Shown here: positions 44,191 to 53,200 of the stretch, piece by piece
How the letters are laid out: the number at the start of each line of letters is the position of its first letter
How positions within the stretch are numbered: the stretch's first letter is position 1
Source of the DNA: Sphingobacterium sp. HMA12
GTDB taxonomy: Bacteria > Bacteroidota > Bacteroidia > Sphingobacteriales > Sphingobacteriaceae
Assembly (NCBI RefSeq): GCF_002933815.1
Contig: NZ_BEYR01000001.1
Location: 124,001-188,000 of the forward strand
Length of the DNA: 64,000 nucleotides
Direction: 5' to 3'
Program-made: the position numbers and the translations under genes
Notes under the pieces: model-generated
The model's database searches: none
What the model saw: only the letters and a program-made list of their open reading frames with translations
What the model was told of the DNA's origin: nothing

Positions 44191-45333
44191 TTAGTTTATT
44201 TTAACTTTTGATTTTTCTACAATAAAATTGGCGTTACTGGCTTTCGATAATAACTTAAATAGTTCTTCAGCGCTGGCATAACGCGGAATAATTCCTTCTA
44301 TTTTTACTTTCCTTAGTTTTTGATCTATAAATTCAAAATCGAAATCATACCAACGGGCGAGTTTGACCATGACGCTTTCCAAAGGCTCCGCGACAAACTC
44401 GAACTGATCTTTGGTCCAGGCTATATCGGATTGATTATCTACCTCGCGTTTGTAAGTATTTTGACCCGAGGCCGATATGGCCTGTTCGTTTGGTTTTAAA
44501 ATGATAGCTTCTTTTGTAGTTGCGTTCTCATAATTGATTTTTACAGATCCTTCCATTAGTGTTGTGACTGTGGACTTGTCTTCACTATAGCCGCTTACAT
44601 TAAATTTTGTGCCCAGTACCTGAATTTCCTGCTCATTACATTGTACAAAAAATGGAACAGCGGTGCCATCTCCATTTTTAATTTTGCTGATTTCAAAAAA
44701 AGCCTCCCCGATAAGCTTTACCGTCCTTTGTTTATGATCAAATTCCTCCGGAAATATCAACGTAGAAGCCGCGTTTAACCTAACTGCACTGCCATCGGGA
44801 AGCAATATATGATATTGACCTCCTTTGGGAGTGCTTATAATCAATGTTTTCTCCTGTTTTAAAGGATTATTTGACGTGATTTTTTTTAATTCTTCAGAAA
44901 TGTTGAAATATTTTTTTTCGACCGGTAGCTGTAGGGATTTTCCATCTTCAAGTTGAATGGAAGCGCGAAAGCTACCGGGTACAATACTCGATGAGGAATA
45001 ATTGAATTTAAGGTACCAAAGGAGGATAAATAGCGCGGCAATTGTACAGGCAGCAATAGCAATCCCATATTTTTTAATAAAAAGATGAAAGAGATTAGGT
45101 CGTTCAAATGTAATCTTACTTTTTGCTTTTTCAATTACCTCATGAACGGGTAAAGAAAAAGCCCAATCAACATCCTGTTCATAGGTATTATTTGAAACCA
45201 AGCTTTGAAATAATTCTTCATGATGTGCTGAAGAGGATCGCCAATGATCTAGTTTTGTCTCACCCTCATCAGACAAGATTCCAAGCTTTTTTGCAGATAT
45301 TAATTCACTTACTTCGAAAGGACTCAGCTCCAT
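44191..45333 (-). CDS. FecR family anti-sigma factor (locus B)
   Basis: The 380-residue protein has a ~90-residue cytoplasmic N-terminus, one membrane helix (GIAIAACTIAALFILLWYL) and a periplasmic FecR domain with ISTPKGGQYHILLPDGSAVRLNAASTLIFPEEF, KLIGEAFFEI and VLGTKFNVSGY. A C-terminal DUF4974 domain is seen as EFVAEPLESVMVKLARWYDFDFEF. It should hold the locus sigma factor until SusC reports substrate. The STPKGG...LPDG block is almost the same as in the locus C FecR, supporting common descent. The sigma gene ends 97 bp upstream. Confidence 0.92.
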   Translation of the reverse strand: MELSPFEVSELISAKKLGILSDEGETKLDHWRSSSAHHEELFQSLVSNNTYEQDVDWAFSLPVHEVIEKAKSKITFERPNLFHLFIKKYGIAIAACTIAALFILLWYLKFNYSSSSIVPGSFRASIQLEDGKSLQLPVEKKYFNISEELKKITSNNPLKQEKTLIISTPKGGQYHILLPDGSAVRLNAASTLIFPEEFDHKQRTVKLIGEAFFEISKIKNGDGTAVPFFVQCNEQEIQVLGTKFNVSGYSEDKSTVTTLMEGSVKINYENATTKEAIILKPNEQAISASGQNTYKREVDNQSDIAWTKDQFEFVAEPLESVMVKLARWYDFDFEFIDQKLRKVKIEGIIPRYASAEELFKLLSKASNANFIVEKSKVKIN

Positions 45334-45430
45334 AAATTCTTTGGTTAGTATTTATGGTTATAACAGAATTCAAAAACGGAATTGCTATTTCTGTTCTTAT
45401 TATTTTGTAAAATGCTGATTTATAGTTTGA

Positions 45431-46018
45431 TTATTTTCTTATTGTATCGATTAATATTAGTATTAGAAGATAATCGCTATTGTCCAATAATTGTTTTAGC
45501 AAGGTCAAGCCTTTTGTTTTCTGCGTATAAACAGTACTACTTGTTATATTTAATTTTTGCGCAATTTCTTTGGTGTCCAGCCCATCCAAAATACTCAATT
45601 TCATAATGGTACCACATTGAGCAGGCAGTTTTTCTAATGCATTTTTGATGAGTTGTAATGTTTCTGCATAAATAATCCATTTGCTGTCATCCTCAACAAT
45701 GCTACTTATTTGACTGGCATAGTTGTCGTAATTAGTCAGGCGTCTTTTTCGCTTGTCCAGATAGTTGATGGTCGCATTTTTTGTGCTCAGGTAAAGAAAC
45801 GATTTTAGCCTGTCATAGGAATCAAAATGAAAATCTGCTGACCAAATTTTTAGAAGAACATCCTGGACGAGTTCCTCGGCACTTTCCTTTTCTATATTGA
45901 ACTTGATCGCATACAAACATAAGGGCGAATAAAACCTATAAAATAGGAGTTCAAAAGCCTTTTCATCTTTTCTTAGAAAAGCTAAGAATAATTTGGATTC
46001 ATTTAATGCGTCTTCCAT
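45431..46018 (-). CDS. ECF sigma-70 factor (locus B)
   Basis: The 195-residue sigma factor has region 2 as EKAFELLFYRFYSPLCLYAIKFNIEKESAEELVQDVLLKIW. Region 4 is ALEKLPAQCGTIMKLSILDGLDTKEIAQKLNITSSTVYTQKTKGLTLLKQLL. The C-terminal hydrophobic tail (YLLILILIDTIRK) occurs in many Bacteroidota FecR-linked sigmas. The start is taken at the ATG at 46016-46018 because the frame otherwise begins with TTG five codons earlier. It is followed by fecR (97 bp) and susC, which it should activate. Confidence 0.92.
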   Translation of the reverse strand: MEDALNESKLFLAFLRKDEKAFELLFYRFYSPLCLYAIKFNIEKESAEELVQDVLLKIWSADFHFDSYDRLKSFLYLSTKNATINYLDKRKRRLTNYDNYASQISSIVEDDSKWIIYAETLQLIKNALEKLPAQCGTIMKLSILDGLDTKEIAQKLNITSSTVYTQKTKGLTLLKQLLDNSDYLLILILIDTIRK

Positions 46019-46294
46019 GTGCTGGTAAAACAAATTAAATGAATTTTAGACATAAATGAAAGGATAAGAAAAGATTTTGGATGATAGAAGAGGATATATA
46101 ATTTTTTCCCCTGATATTAAAATAATTGATAGCGACAATTTTCATTCGTTGAAAGATAACATGAAAATTTAAGCTACCATCAAATGGGAGGAAAATTAAC
46201 CTGTTTCTGTTTCTAATATTTATCCAAAGTTAGTCATTAAGCTTCTTTATCGTAGTTGTTTGACTGATAGGATGTTAAAAATTAGATATAGCTA
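46019..46294. other. Intergenic region upstream of the locus B sigma gene
   Basis: About 275 bp, AT-rich, with no coding frame. It presumably holds the sigma promoter. No exact TAnnTTTG box was seen on the minus strand. Confidence 0.35.
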
Positions 46295-46495
46295 TTAATG
46301 GTTCAGACCTTTATGTAATATCTTATGTATGAGCATTTCAATTTCTTTTGCATGAGTGACTGTCATAAAATGACCAGCTCCTTGAATGATGAAAGTCGGG
46401 GTGATATTTCTCATTGAAATTAGCCGGTCTTTATTGCTGTGGATATGAATTAAATTGTCGGGGGTTATTAGACCAAGGAAGTATATATGAGTTCT
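46295..46495 (-). pseudogene. 3' fragment of an alpha/beta hydrolase gene
   Basis: The minus strand encodes the C-terminal ~58 residues of an alpha/beta hydrolase with no start. It runs LITPDNLIHIHSNKDRLIS, then MRNITPTFIIQGAGHFMTVTHAKEIEMLIHKIL, to a TAA at 46295-46297. The H-I-H-x-x-x-D block and the G-A-G-H-F-M block are the acid and histidine parts of the catalytic triad; the nucleophile region is missing. The fragment starts immediately after the terminator of the old yellow enzyme gene, so the 5' part was probably lost by a deletion or by insertion of the oxidoreductase genes. Confidence 0.65.
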
Positions 46496-46496
46496 T

Positions 46497-46536
46497 AAAA
46501 AAAGACAAGATACCCAAACGTGAATGGGTATCTTGT
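46497..46536 (-). terminator. Intrinsic terminator of the old-yellow-enzyme gene
   Basis: A perfect 12-bp stem (arms 46505-46516 and 46525-46536) with an 8-nt loop is followed on the minus strand by seven Ts. This is a textbook rho-independent terminator, 92 bp after the oxidoreductase stop. A second inverted repeat (arms 46542-46550 and 46562-46570) lies between them. Confidence 0.9.
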
Positions 46537-46627
46537 TTTATCCATAAAAGTGGATATTCGTCTTTTATGGATTTTTAGCATATAACTGTTAATATGAATT
46601 ATTAGAATACTTGGCGCATTGATCTAG

Positions 46628-47692
46628 CTAAGACAATGTTGCTAAGCTTTTGGACTCAAAGGTAGATAAGTCTTCGAACTGTTCTGCTTGAACTTTCTTT
46701 ACCCAATTCGGATCTTGCAAAATTGCCCGACCCACTGCAACCAAATCGAAGTCTCCTCTTTCATATCGACGTACCAGTTCATCCAGTGAAGCTGGGGATG
46801 ACTTAAATTCTGAATTTGTAAATACTTCACCAAAATCTTTGTCGAGTCCTACCGAACCTACCGTTATTGTCGGTTGACCAGAGATCTTTTTCAGCCATCC
46901 GGCGAAATTTAAATCACTACCCTCAAATTCTGGTTCCCAATAACGTCGTTGACTTCCATGGAAAATATCCACGCCCGCATCAACTAATGGTAAGATCCAG
47001 TCTTCCATCAGCTTTGGGGTAGGGGCTAATCTCGCAGTATAATCTTGCTGTTTCCATTGTGATAGCCTGATGATAATTACAAAGTCAGGTCCAACGGCTT
47101 TTCGCATTGCTTTCACTACTTCGACAGCAAATCTGGAACGCTGCTTTATTGTTTCACCACCGAATTCATCTGATCTGTGGTTCATTCCCTCCCAAAAGAA
47201 TTGATCAATCAAATAACCATGTGCGGCATGTATTTCAAAGGCATCGAAACCTAGCTCTTTGGCAGCTTTTGCAGCATCAGCATACGCTTGAATAGTATTT
47301 TCTATATCCGCCAAAGTCATTGTATCAGGACTTTCAAAAGCTGCCGGCGGAGTCCACTGCATTGGTGTATACCCTACATGCCATAGTTGAGGAGCTATTT
47401 TACCTCCTTTCGCGTGGACAGCCTCGACAATGTTTTTCCAGCCGTTTAATGCTTGGTCTCCATAGAAATTTGGAATATCCTTTAAGTTTTTAGATGCAGG
47501 CCGCTCGATTACAGTTCCCTCGGTTAGAATCAAACCAACGTCTCCGGCTGCCCGCCGTTCATAGTAACCTGTAACGATATCTCCAGGGATTCCGTCAGTA
47601 GAAAATGCCCGTGTCATGGGGGCCATGACGAAACGGTTTTTTAATACAAGATTTTTGTATTGGAATGGACTGAAAAGTGTTTGTATGCTCAT
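46628..47692 (-). CDS. Old-yellow-enzyme family alkene reductase / NADH:flavin oxidoreductase
   Basis: The 354-residue protein is an FMN-dependent TIM barrel of the OYE family, which reduces activated C=C bonds, quinones or nitro compounds with NAD(P)H. Signatures are LFSPFQYKNLVLKNRFVMAPMTR, YYERRAAGDVGLILTEGTVI, GKIAPQLWHVG, FEIHAAHGYLIDQFFWEGMNHRSDEFGG, and the C-terminal DFDLVAVGRAILQDPNWVKK phosphate-binding segment. It is divergent from an HxlR-type regulator with a 105-bp intergenic region carrying a palindrome. This arrangement is like redox-stress operons in which an HxlR protein controls a flavin reductase. Confidence 0.92.
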   Translation of the reverse strand: MSIQTLFSPFQYKNLVLKNRFVMAPMTRAFSTDGIPGDIVTGYYERRAAGDVGLILTEGTVIERPASKNLKDIPNFYGDQALNGWKNIVEAVHAKGGKIAPQLWHVGYTPMQWTPPAAFESPDTMTLADIENTIQAYADAAKAAKELGFDAFEIHAAHGYLIDQFFWEGMNHRSDEFGGETIKQRSRFAVEVVKAMRKAVGPDFVIIIRLSQWKQQDYTARLAPTPKLMEDWILPLVDAGVDIFHGSQRRYWEPEFEGSDLNFAGWLKKISGQPTITVGSVGLDKDFGEVFTNSEFKSSPASLDELVRRYERGDFDLVAVGRAILQDPNWVKKVQAEQFEDLSTFESKSLATLS

Positions 47693-47720
47693 TTTTTTAT
47701 ATCATTTACGAATTTCTTTA

Positions 47721-47728
47721 CAAAGATA
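47721..47728 (-). promoter_or_regulatory. -7 box for the old-yellow-enzyme gene
   Basis: The minus strand reads TATCTTTG, an exact TAnnTTTG match, 28 bp before the oxidoreductase start. No well-spaced -33 TTTG element was found. Confidence 0.5.
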
Positions 47729-47747
47729 TTTTAAATAGTGTATTTTT

Positions 47748-47789
47748 GTAACTATTGATGGTATAAAGTAGTTACCTTTGCGTAACTAT
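47748..47789. promoter_or_regulatory. Putative HxlR operator overlapping the regulator's promoter
   Basis: A perfect 7-bp inverted repeat (TAGTTAC at 47769-47775, GTAACTA at 47782-47788) is joined by another GTAACTAT copy at 47748-47755. The exact -7 box TACCTTTG at 47773-47780 lies inside the palindrome, 23 bp before the regulator ATG. Autorepression by the HxlR protein is the likely meaning. Confidence 0.6.
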
Positions 47790-47803
47790 CAAATGTTTTG
47801 ACA

Positions 47804-48145
47804 ATGAAAAGAACTGATTTTAAGAAGTGTTCATGCGCGATGCAACGCTCTATGGGAATTTTGGGAACAAGGTGGAAACCTATTATTATATACACACTAA
47901 GAGATCGAAAAGCCCGATTTGGACAACTCGATGCATTGATCGAAAATATTTCAAGAAAAGTACTGACATCTTCGCTAAAAGAATTGGAGGAAGATGGCAT
48001 TGTTTTGAGAGAAGAATTTAAAGAGTTACCTCCTCGGGTGGAATACGCTCTGACTGAAAAGGGAAAGGCACTTATTCCCATTATGTGTCAGTTAGCAAAA
48101 TGGAATGAGGAATATTATGAGGAGCCTGCGCCGTTGATATTATAA
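47804..48145 (+). CDS. HxlR family winged-helix transcriptional regulator
   Basis: The 113-residue protein is a HxlR/MarR-like winged-helix dimer. The family pattern is clear: C..QRSMGILGTRWKPIIIYTLRDRKARFGQLDALIENISRKVLTSSLKELEEDGIVLREEF, followed by PPRVEYALTEKGKALIPIMCQLAKW. The cysteines at CSCAMQ near the N-terminus sit where redox-sensing HxlR proteins such as YodB/HypR carry their sensor thiol. It starts at the ATG at 47804; the frame opens two codons earlier with TTG. It is divergent from the old-yellow-enzyme gene, which it probably represses until electrophile or quinone stress (inference). Confidence 0.92.
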   Translation: MKRTDFKKCSCAMQRSMGILGTRWKPIIIYTLRDRKARFGQLDALIENISRKVLTSSLKELEEDGIVLREEFKELPPRVEYALTEKGKALIPIMCQLAKWNEEYYEEPAPLIL

Positions 48146-48289
48146 GAAATAACAAGTACTTGACTTTTTTTGGATTATATATACTGTTTTTTACTGAAAT
48201 GTAATAGCAAGAATATCTATAACTAACAGAATATGAAATTTTAAACCCAGACGGTTCATATTTATTTAAAATTTAGGTAATATTGAATT

Positions 48290-48883
48290 GTGAAAAACAA
48301 GGTAAATCAAGAACACAATAAACAAGATTTCATCGAATCTTTTCGTGAAGGTGAAAGAGAAGGATTGAAGTTCTTATATAAAACCTTTTATAGTCCAATG
48401 TGTTATTTTCTCGAAAAAATGAACTTGGATAAAGTTATTATTGAAGAAATTGTCCAGGATGTGTTTTTAAAGCTATGGGAAAGACGGAGCGATTTTAATC
48501 ATTTTGAGTCGATCCGGAGTTTTTTATATACAAGTTGCAGAAACGCGGCACTTAATCGGATTCAACAACATAAGAGATCACAACAGCTTGCTAATAACTA
48601 TATCACACAGCTTGATCTGATAGACTTGCCTGTCAGCCATCAAATGATCTATCTAGAAACGCTACGTGAGATTCACGATGCAATAGAGACCTTGCCAGAA
48701 CAGTGTCGACATGTAATATACAAGCTGGTCGTAGAAGATTTAAGCCCACAAGAAGTTGCGATTTCCTTAGGTATTACCACAAGTACTGTATACAATCAAA
48801 AGAAAAGAGGAATTGAACTTCTCAGACAAAGGCTTAGACCTGATCAGTTTTTTTGTCTACTGTTACTCCTTCTGTATTATTAG
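48290..48883 (+). CDS. ECF sigma-70 factor (locus C)
   Basis: The 197-residue sigma factor begins at a GTG (48290). Region 2 is EGLKFLYKTFYSPMCYFLEKMNLDKVIIEEIVQDVFLKLWERRSDFNHFESIRSFLYTSCRNAALNRI. Region 4 is AIETLPEQCRHVIYKLVVEDLSPQEVAISLGITTSTVYNQKKRGIELLRQRL. The sequence and the hydrophobic tail parallel the locus B sigma (TSSTVYTQKTKG versus TTSTVYNQKKRG), so the two are paralogues. It heads a plus-strand operon: sigma, fecR, susC, susD, thioredoxin-like, tlpA. Confidence 0.92.
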   Translation: MKNKVNQEHNKQDFIESFREGEREGLKFLYKTFYSPMCYFLEKMNLDKVIIEEIVQDVFLKLWERRSDFNHFESIRSFLYTSCRNAALNRIQQHKRSQQLANNYITQLDLIDLPVSHQMIYLETLREIHDAIETLPEQCRHVIYKLVVEDLSPQEVAISLGITTSTVYNQKKRGIELLRQRLRPDQFFCLLLLLLYY

Positions 48884-48982
48884 GTTGTAAATTATAAATT
48901 TGATTTTCAGTTGATTATAAAAATATTCCCCATCTCTTTAGAGAAACGAAATCAAAATATTGTTTTAAGTATATAAAGCAAT

Positions 48983-50125
48983 ATGGAGTTTACACCCGAA
49001 CATATCATCTGTTTATTGAGTAAGTCAAAACTTGAGGGACTAAGTGACGACGAGCAATTACAATTAGATTCTTGGCGGCTCAATGCGGCTTCGAACCGAG
49101 AAGTATGTGATATGTTGGATAACAAGCAGATGTTGGACAAAGATTTGAAGGGCTTATATGCTTACGATTGGGAAGCATCCTTTGAAACTTTTGAACAGGA
49201 GCATCTGAGTGCTCCAAAAACTATATTCCCTTTCAGCAGGATTTGGTCGTATGGAATCGCTGCAGTACTAATTGGTACGTTAACATTATTTTTTGTTCGT
49301 TACCTGACGGATGCTGGATACCAGGCAAATCCAGACGTAAAAATCCTCCCTGCCAGGACCGCAGGTACAATCTACCTGAAAAATGGAGATTCGATCGCTA
49401 TTTCACCTAAAGATACTGTATTGTCTTTCGCTACTCTACCCAAGAACCTGAGTAAGGGGAATGATAGCTTACTTATTTCTACCCCAAAAGGTGGTAAAAT
49501 GGCCGTTCTCTTACCAGATGGTACTAAGGTCTGGATGAATGCTGAGACCCAATTGGATTATTATGAAACAGATAGTCTCAGACAGGTTCAATTGATCGGT
49601 GAAGCTTATTTTGAAGTAGCAAAGAAATACTTCTCCTCAGGAGAATTATCACAAGTGAAACCATTTAAAGTTCAAACCGGAAATATTCATGTGACGGTAT
49701 TAGGTACGCATTTTAATGTTAAGGCAAATAAAAGTCTAAGTGACTTTAGGGCTACCTTATACGAAGGAAAAGTGAGGGTTCAGCAAGGAGAAAGGCAGAT
49801 TATTTTATCTCCTGGAGAGGAGGCATATATCAATACTGGTCATATCCAACGTAGAACCATAGATACTGAAATCGGTAATGCATTGAAAGATGGTTATTTT
49901 ATATTCAACTCTGAACCGCTGTCCGTTATTATGGAGGATATTTCTGTTTGGTATAACGTCAATGTGGTTTACCTTGATAACGAGATAAAGTCGGAAAAAT
50001 TTGAAGGGATGTTGTCTCGTAATAGCCGCTTAAAAGATATTATCAATGTACTAGAGAGTACAGGAAAAGTCAATTTCAAATTTAAAGAAAACACGATTTA
50101 TGTAGATAAAAAGCAATCTAAATGA
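48983..50125 (+). CDS. FecR family anti-sigma factor (locus C)
   Basis: The 380-residue protein is the same length as the locus B FecR. It has a cytoplasmic N-terminus, a membrane helix (IWSYGIAAVLIGTLTLFFVRYL), and a FecR domain with STPKGGKMAVLLPDGTKVWMNAETQLDYY, QLIGEAYFEVAKKYF and VLGTHFNVKAN. The C-terminal DUF4974 domain is FNSEPLSVIMEDISVWYNVNVVYLD. It relays the STN signal to the sigma factor, which lies 99 bp upstream. A 9-bp hairpin follows in the gap before susC. Confidence 0.92.
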   Translation: MEFTPEHIICLLSKSKLEGLSDDEQLQLDSWRLNAASNREVCDMLDNKQMLDKDLKGLYAYDWEASFETFEQEHLSAPKTIFPFSRIWSYGIAAVLIGTLTLFFVRYLTDAGYQANPDVKILPARTAGTIYLKNGDSIAISPKDTVLSFATLPKNLSKGNDSLLISTPKGGKMAVLLPDGTKVWMNAETQLDYYETDSLRQVQLIGEAYFEVAKKYFSSGELSQVKPFKVQTGNIHVTVLGTHFNVKANKSLSDFRATLYEGKVRVQQGERQIILSPGEEAYINTGHIQRRTIDTEIGNALKDGYFIFNSEPLSVIMEDISVWYNVNVVYLDNEIKSEKFEGMLSRNSRLKDIINVLESTGKVNFKFKENTIYVDKKQSK

Positions 50126-50131
50126 AAAGAC

Positions 50132-50164
50132 GAAGCCCTAAACGCTTGCAACAAATAGGGCTTC
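50132..50164. repeat. Hairpin between locus C fecR and susC
   Basis: A perfect 9-bp inverted repeat (GAAGCCCTA at 50132-50140, complement at 50156-50164) with a 15-nt loop lies in the 89-bp gap just after fecR. It matches the position, but not the sequence, of the locus B hairpin (44100-44129). Confidence 0.7.
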
Positions 50165-50214
50165 TGGTCAAGCAATTCTAACTGTAACTGAATTTAATTC
50201 TTAACCTAAAACAA

Positions 50215-53200
50215 ATGTATAAAAATTATGCAGAAGTTTGTCGTGCCCTACACGGACAAGCAGAAATTATGAAAAACAGCGATCGGATAGACTTTTGGGG
50301 AAGGTCGCATTGGAGAGGAAATATTATGCGTGTATCGCTTACTACCATTATGATGTCCTGTTGTTTGCTTCATGTCGGAGCTAAAACTTACGGACAAAGT
50401 GTATCTATTCATGAAAAATCTGTTTCGTTGAGAAAAGTCTTTTCGACAATCAATAAACAGACTGGCTACTCCTATGTATGGGCAGCAAAGACTATTGATC
50501 CAAATACGAAGGTTCAGCTCAATGTTGAAAAAGGAACATTGAATGGCACACTTGAAAAACTATTGAATGAGCTGAATCTTAGTTTTGAAATTAAGGGAAA
50601 GATAATCGTTGTACGTGAAAAAGCCGAACAAGGGGGAATTGTTTCGAATTACAATAGTTTATCGGATCAAAAGATCCTGATCAAGGGCTTTGTTGTTGAT
50701 GATAACAATCGTCCATTACAAGGTGCGACCATCCGTGTCAAAGGTGTACCACAAGGTACGACTACAGATCAAAATGGGTATTTTGAAATCAGTAGCGTCA
50801 GTGCAAACAGCCTGTTGGAGATTACGATGGTCGGATTTTCGCCACTTTCACTACCTGTAAAATCTGATCTTGGAACAATTAGGCTGCATGCAATAGATGC
50901 GCAATTGCAGGAGGTTAATGTAACCGTAAATACAGGGTATCAAAAGATCAGTAAAGAGCGCGCTGCTGGTTCTTTCGCGCAAGTGACTGCCAAAGATATG
51001 GAAGGACGATTGCAACCGAATCTATTAGATCGGATTGATGGACTGCTTCCTGGCCTGAATTTGATTCGTAACACCTCCAGCCCCCAAAATGAAAAAAATA
51101 ATCTTGGTATTGAAGTGAGGGGCCGTTCGACAATTAATGCGCAGGCCGCACCTTTAATTGTCGTTGATGGTATGCCTTATGAAGGTGACCTCACTGCTAT
51201 CAACCCCAATGACATTGCTTCTATCACTGTTTTAAAAGATGCTTCAGCTGCATCAATCTATGGTGTACGCTCATCCAACGGTGTCATCGTTATTACAACG
51301 AAGATTGGTACGGCAGGCAAAACGAAGGTTGATTATAGTAATACCTTGTCTTTCCGTGGTCTCCCAAGCCGGAAGTATCTTAATCAGATGAGCAGTTCAG
51401 AGCTGGTTGATTTTCAAAAACAGATGTTCAATTATAGATCAGGTGATTATGCCGCGATCGATCCCCGGAAATCAATGAACGACGTTTATCGAATTCTTTA
51501 TAATCACAAAGGGGGAGTGATCTCCGAAGCGGAAATGGAAAAACAATTGGATGTCTATCGTAATCGCGATCGATTTAGTCAAATGGAAGAATTTCTGAAT
51601 ACGACCCGGTTTGATCAACAGCATAATTTGGCTATCTCTGGTGGATCAGATCGTTACACTTATCACTACTCCCTTAATTATACACAGCCAGGTGACTATA
51701 ACAAAGGAAGGGCTACGAATAAAGAGTTAGGTTTCAGTCTGAAAAATAATTTTAGAGTAACTGATTGGTTTAATTTTAGGGCCAATATTTTAGGGAAAAA
51801 CCAAAATAGAGAGGGCGATATCGGCTTTAATTTCTATGACAATTATATTGGTTTCAATGAGAAGTATGTTGGTACGAAAGCATCCTATTTCTTATTGCGT
51901 AATGAAGATGGTTCCCCGGCTCAATGGTACGGATCTAAATCTCAATTTGAGATAGATCGACTAAATGGACTAGGCCTGGAAGACGAAACTTATATACCAC
52001 TAAACCATGTTTCAGCTGTGCATGAAAAGTTCTATAATAAGTACATTAATTTCAATTTTTCGGCCAACTTTAAGATTATTAAAGGGTTGGATTTTGATCT
52101 ATCTTATCAAAATGAACGAACCGAAGGGTATAAGGGTACAATCAATAGAAAGAATTCCCAATCGGTTGCTGGTATGGTCAATGATGCTACACAGATTGGA
52201 AAAGACGGGGTGATTAAACGTAATATACCGCAAGGTGGGCAATTTTTTGAGCAACGCAATGATGTCAATAGTTATACCCTTCGTGGTCAATTCAGCTATC
52301 AGAATAATATCCAGGATAAACATGAGATCGTCGCTATCGCCGGTGCGGAACGGAGGCAGATTCACAATCGCTATACCAATATTTATAAATATGGTTATGA
52401 TGAGAGTAGTTTAGCTTTTAAAGGAATTAACGAAGAATTGTTTGGTATAATGATTCCAAATACCCAGGCACTGTTCAATAGTTATACTATTTCCAGAAAT
52501 AAAGATGAGGGCTTCCGTGATGTAATTGATCGATTTGTCTCTTTTTATGCGAACGGGTCTTATACATATAACAAAAAGTTGACCTTAAGTGGAAGTATAC
52601 GGATGGATCAATCCAACCTCTTCGGTACGGATATCAAAAATCAATATAAACCGCTATGGTCGATTGGCGCACTGTATCAATTACCAAAATTAAATTGGGA
52701 ACCATTAGATCGCTGGGCAATACGGATGACCTATGGGGTGAATGGAAATGTACCAAAAGATAATGGACCATATTTGATTTCAAGAGTAGGTAAATCTGTT
52801 AACCCGTATAGTGGTGAATTACAGGCGACAATTGACTCACCTCCAAATCCGTTATTGCGCTGGGAACGCACATCTGTATGGAATGCCGGACTGGATTTTT
52901 CCTTATTTAAAAATAGACTTTCAGGAAATATCGATTTCTATAATAAGAAAACAACAGACTTGTTGGGTAATACACCTTTGGATCCAACATTGGGGTGGGA
53001 TGTCGTGCTGCTCAATTATGGAGATATGCAGAATCGGGGTATTGAATTGGGACTTAATGGTAAAATTATTCAACATGAACAATTTAGTTGGAATAGTACC
53101 CTGAATTTCAGCTATAATAAAAATGAGATCACGAATCTTTTTGTGGAGCAAAATACACCTTATTATTATTACTATATGCCTCAAAATCGTGTTGGGGTGC

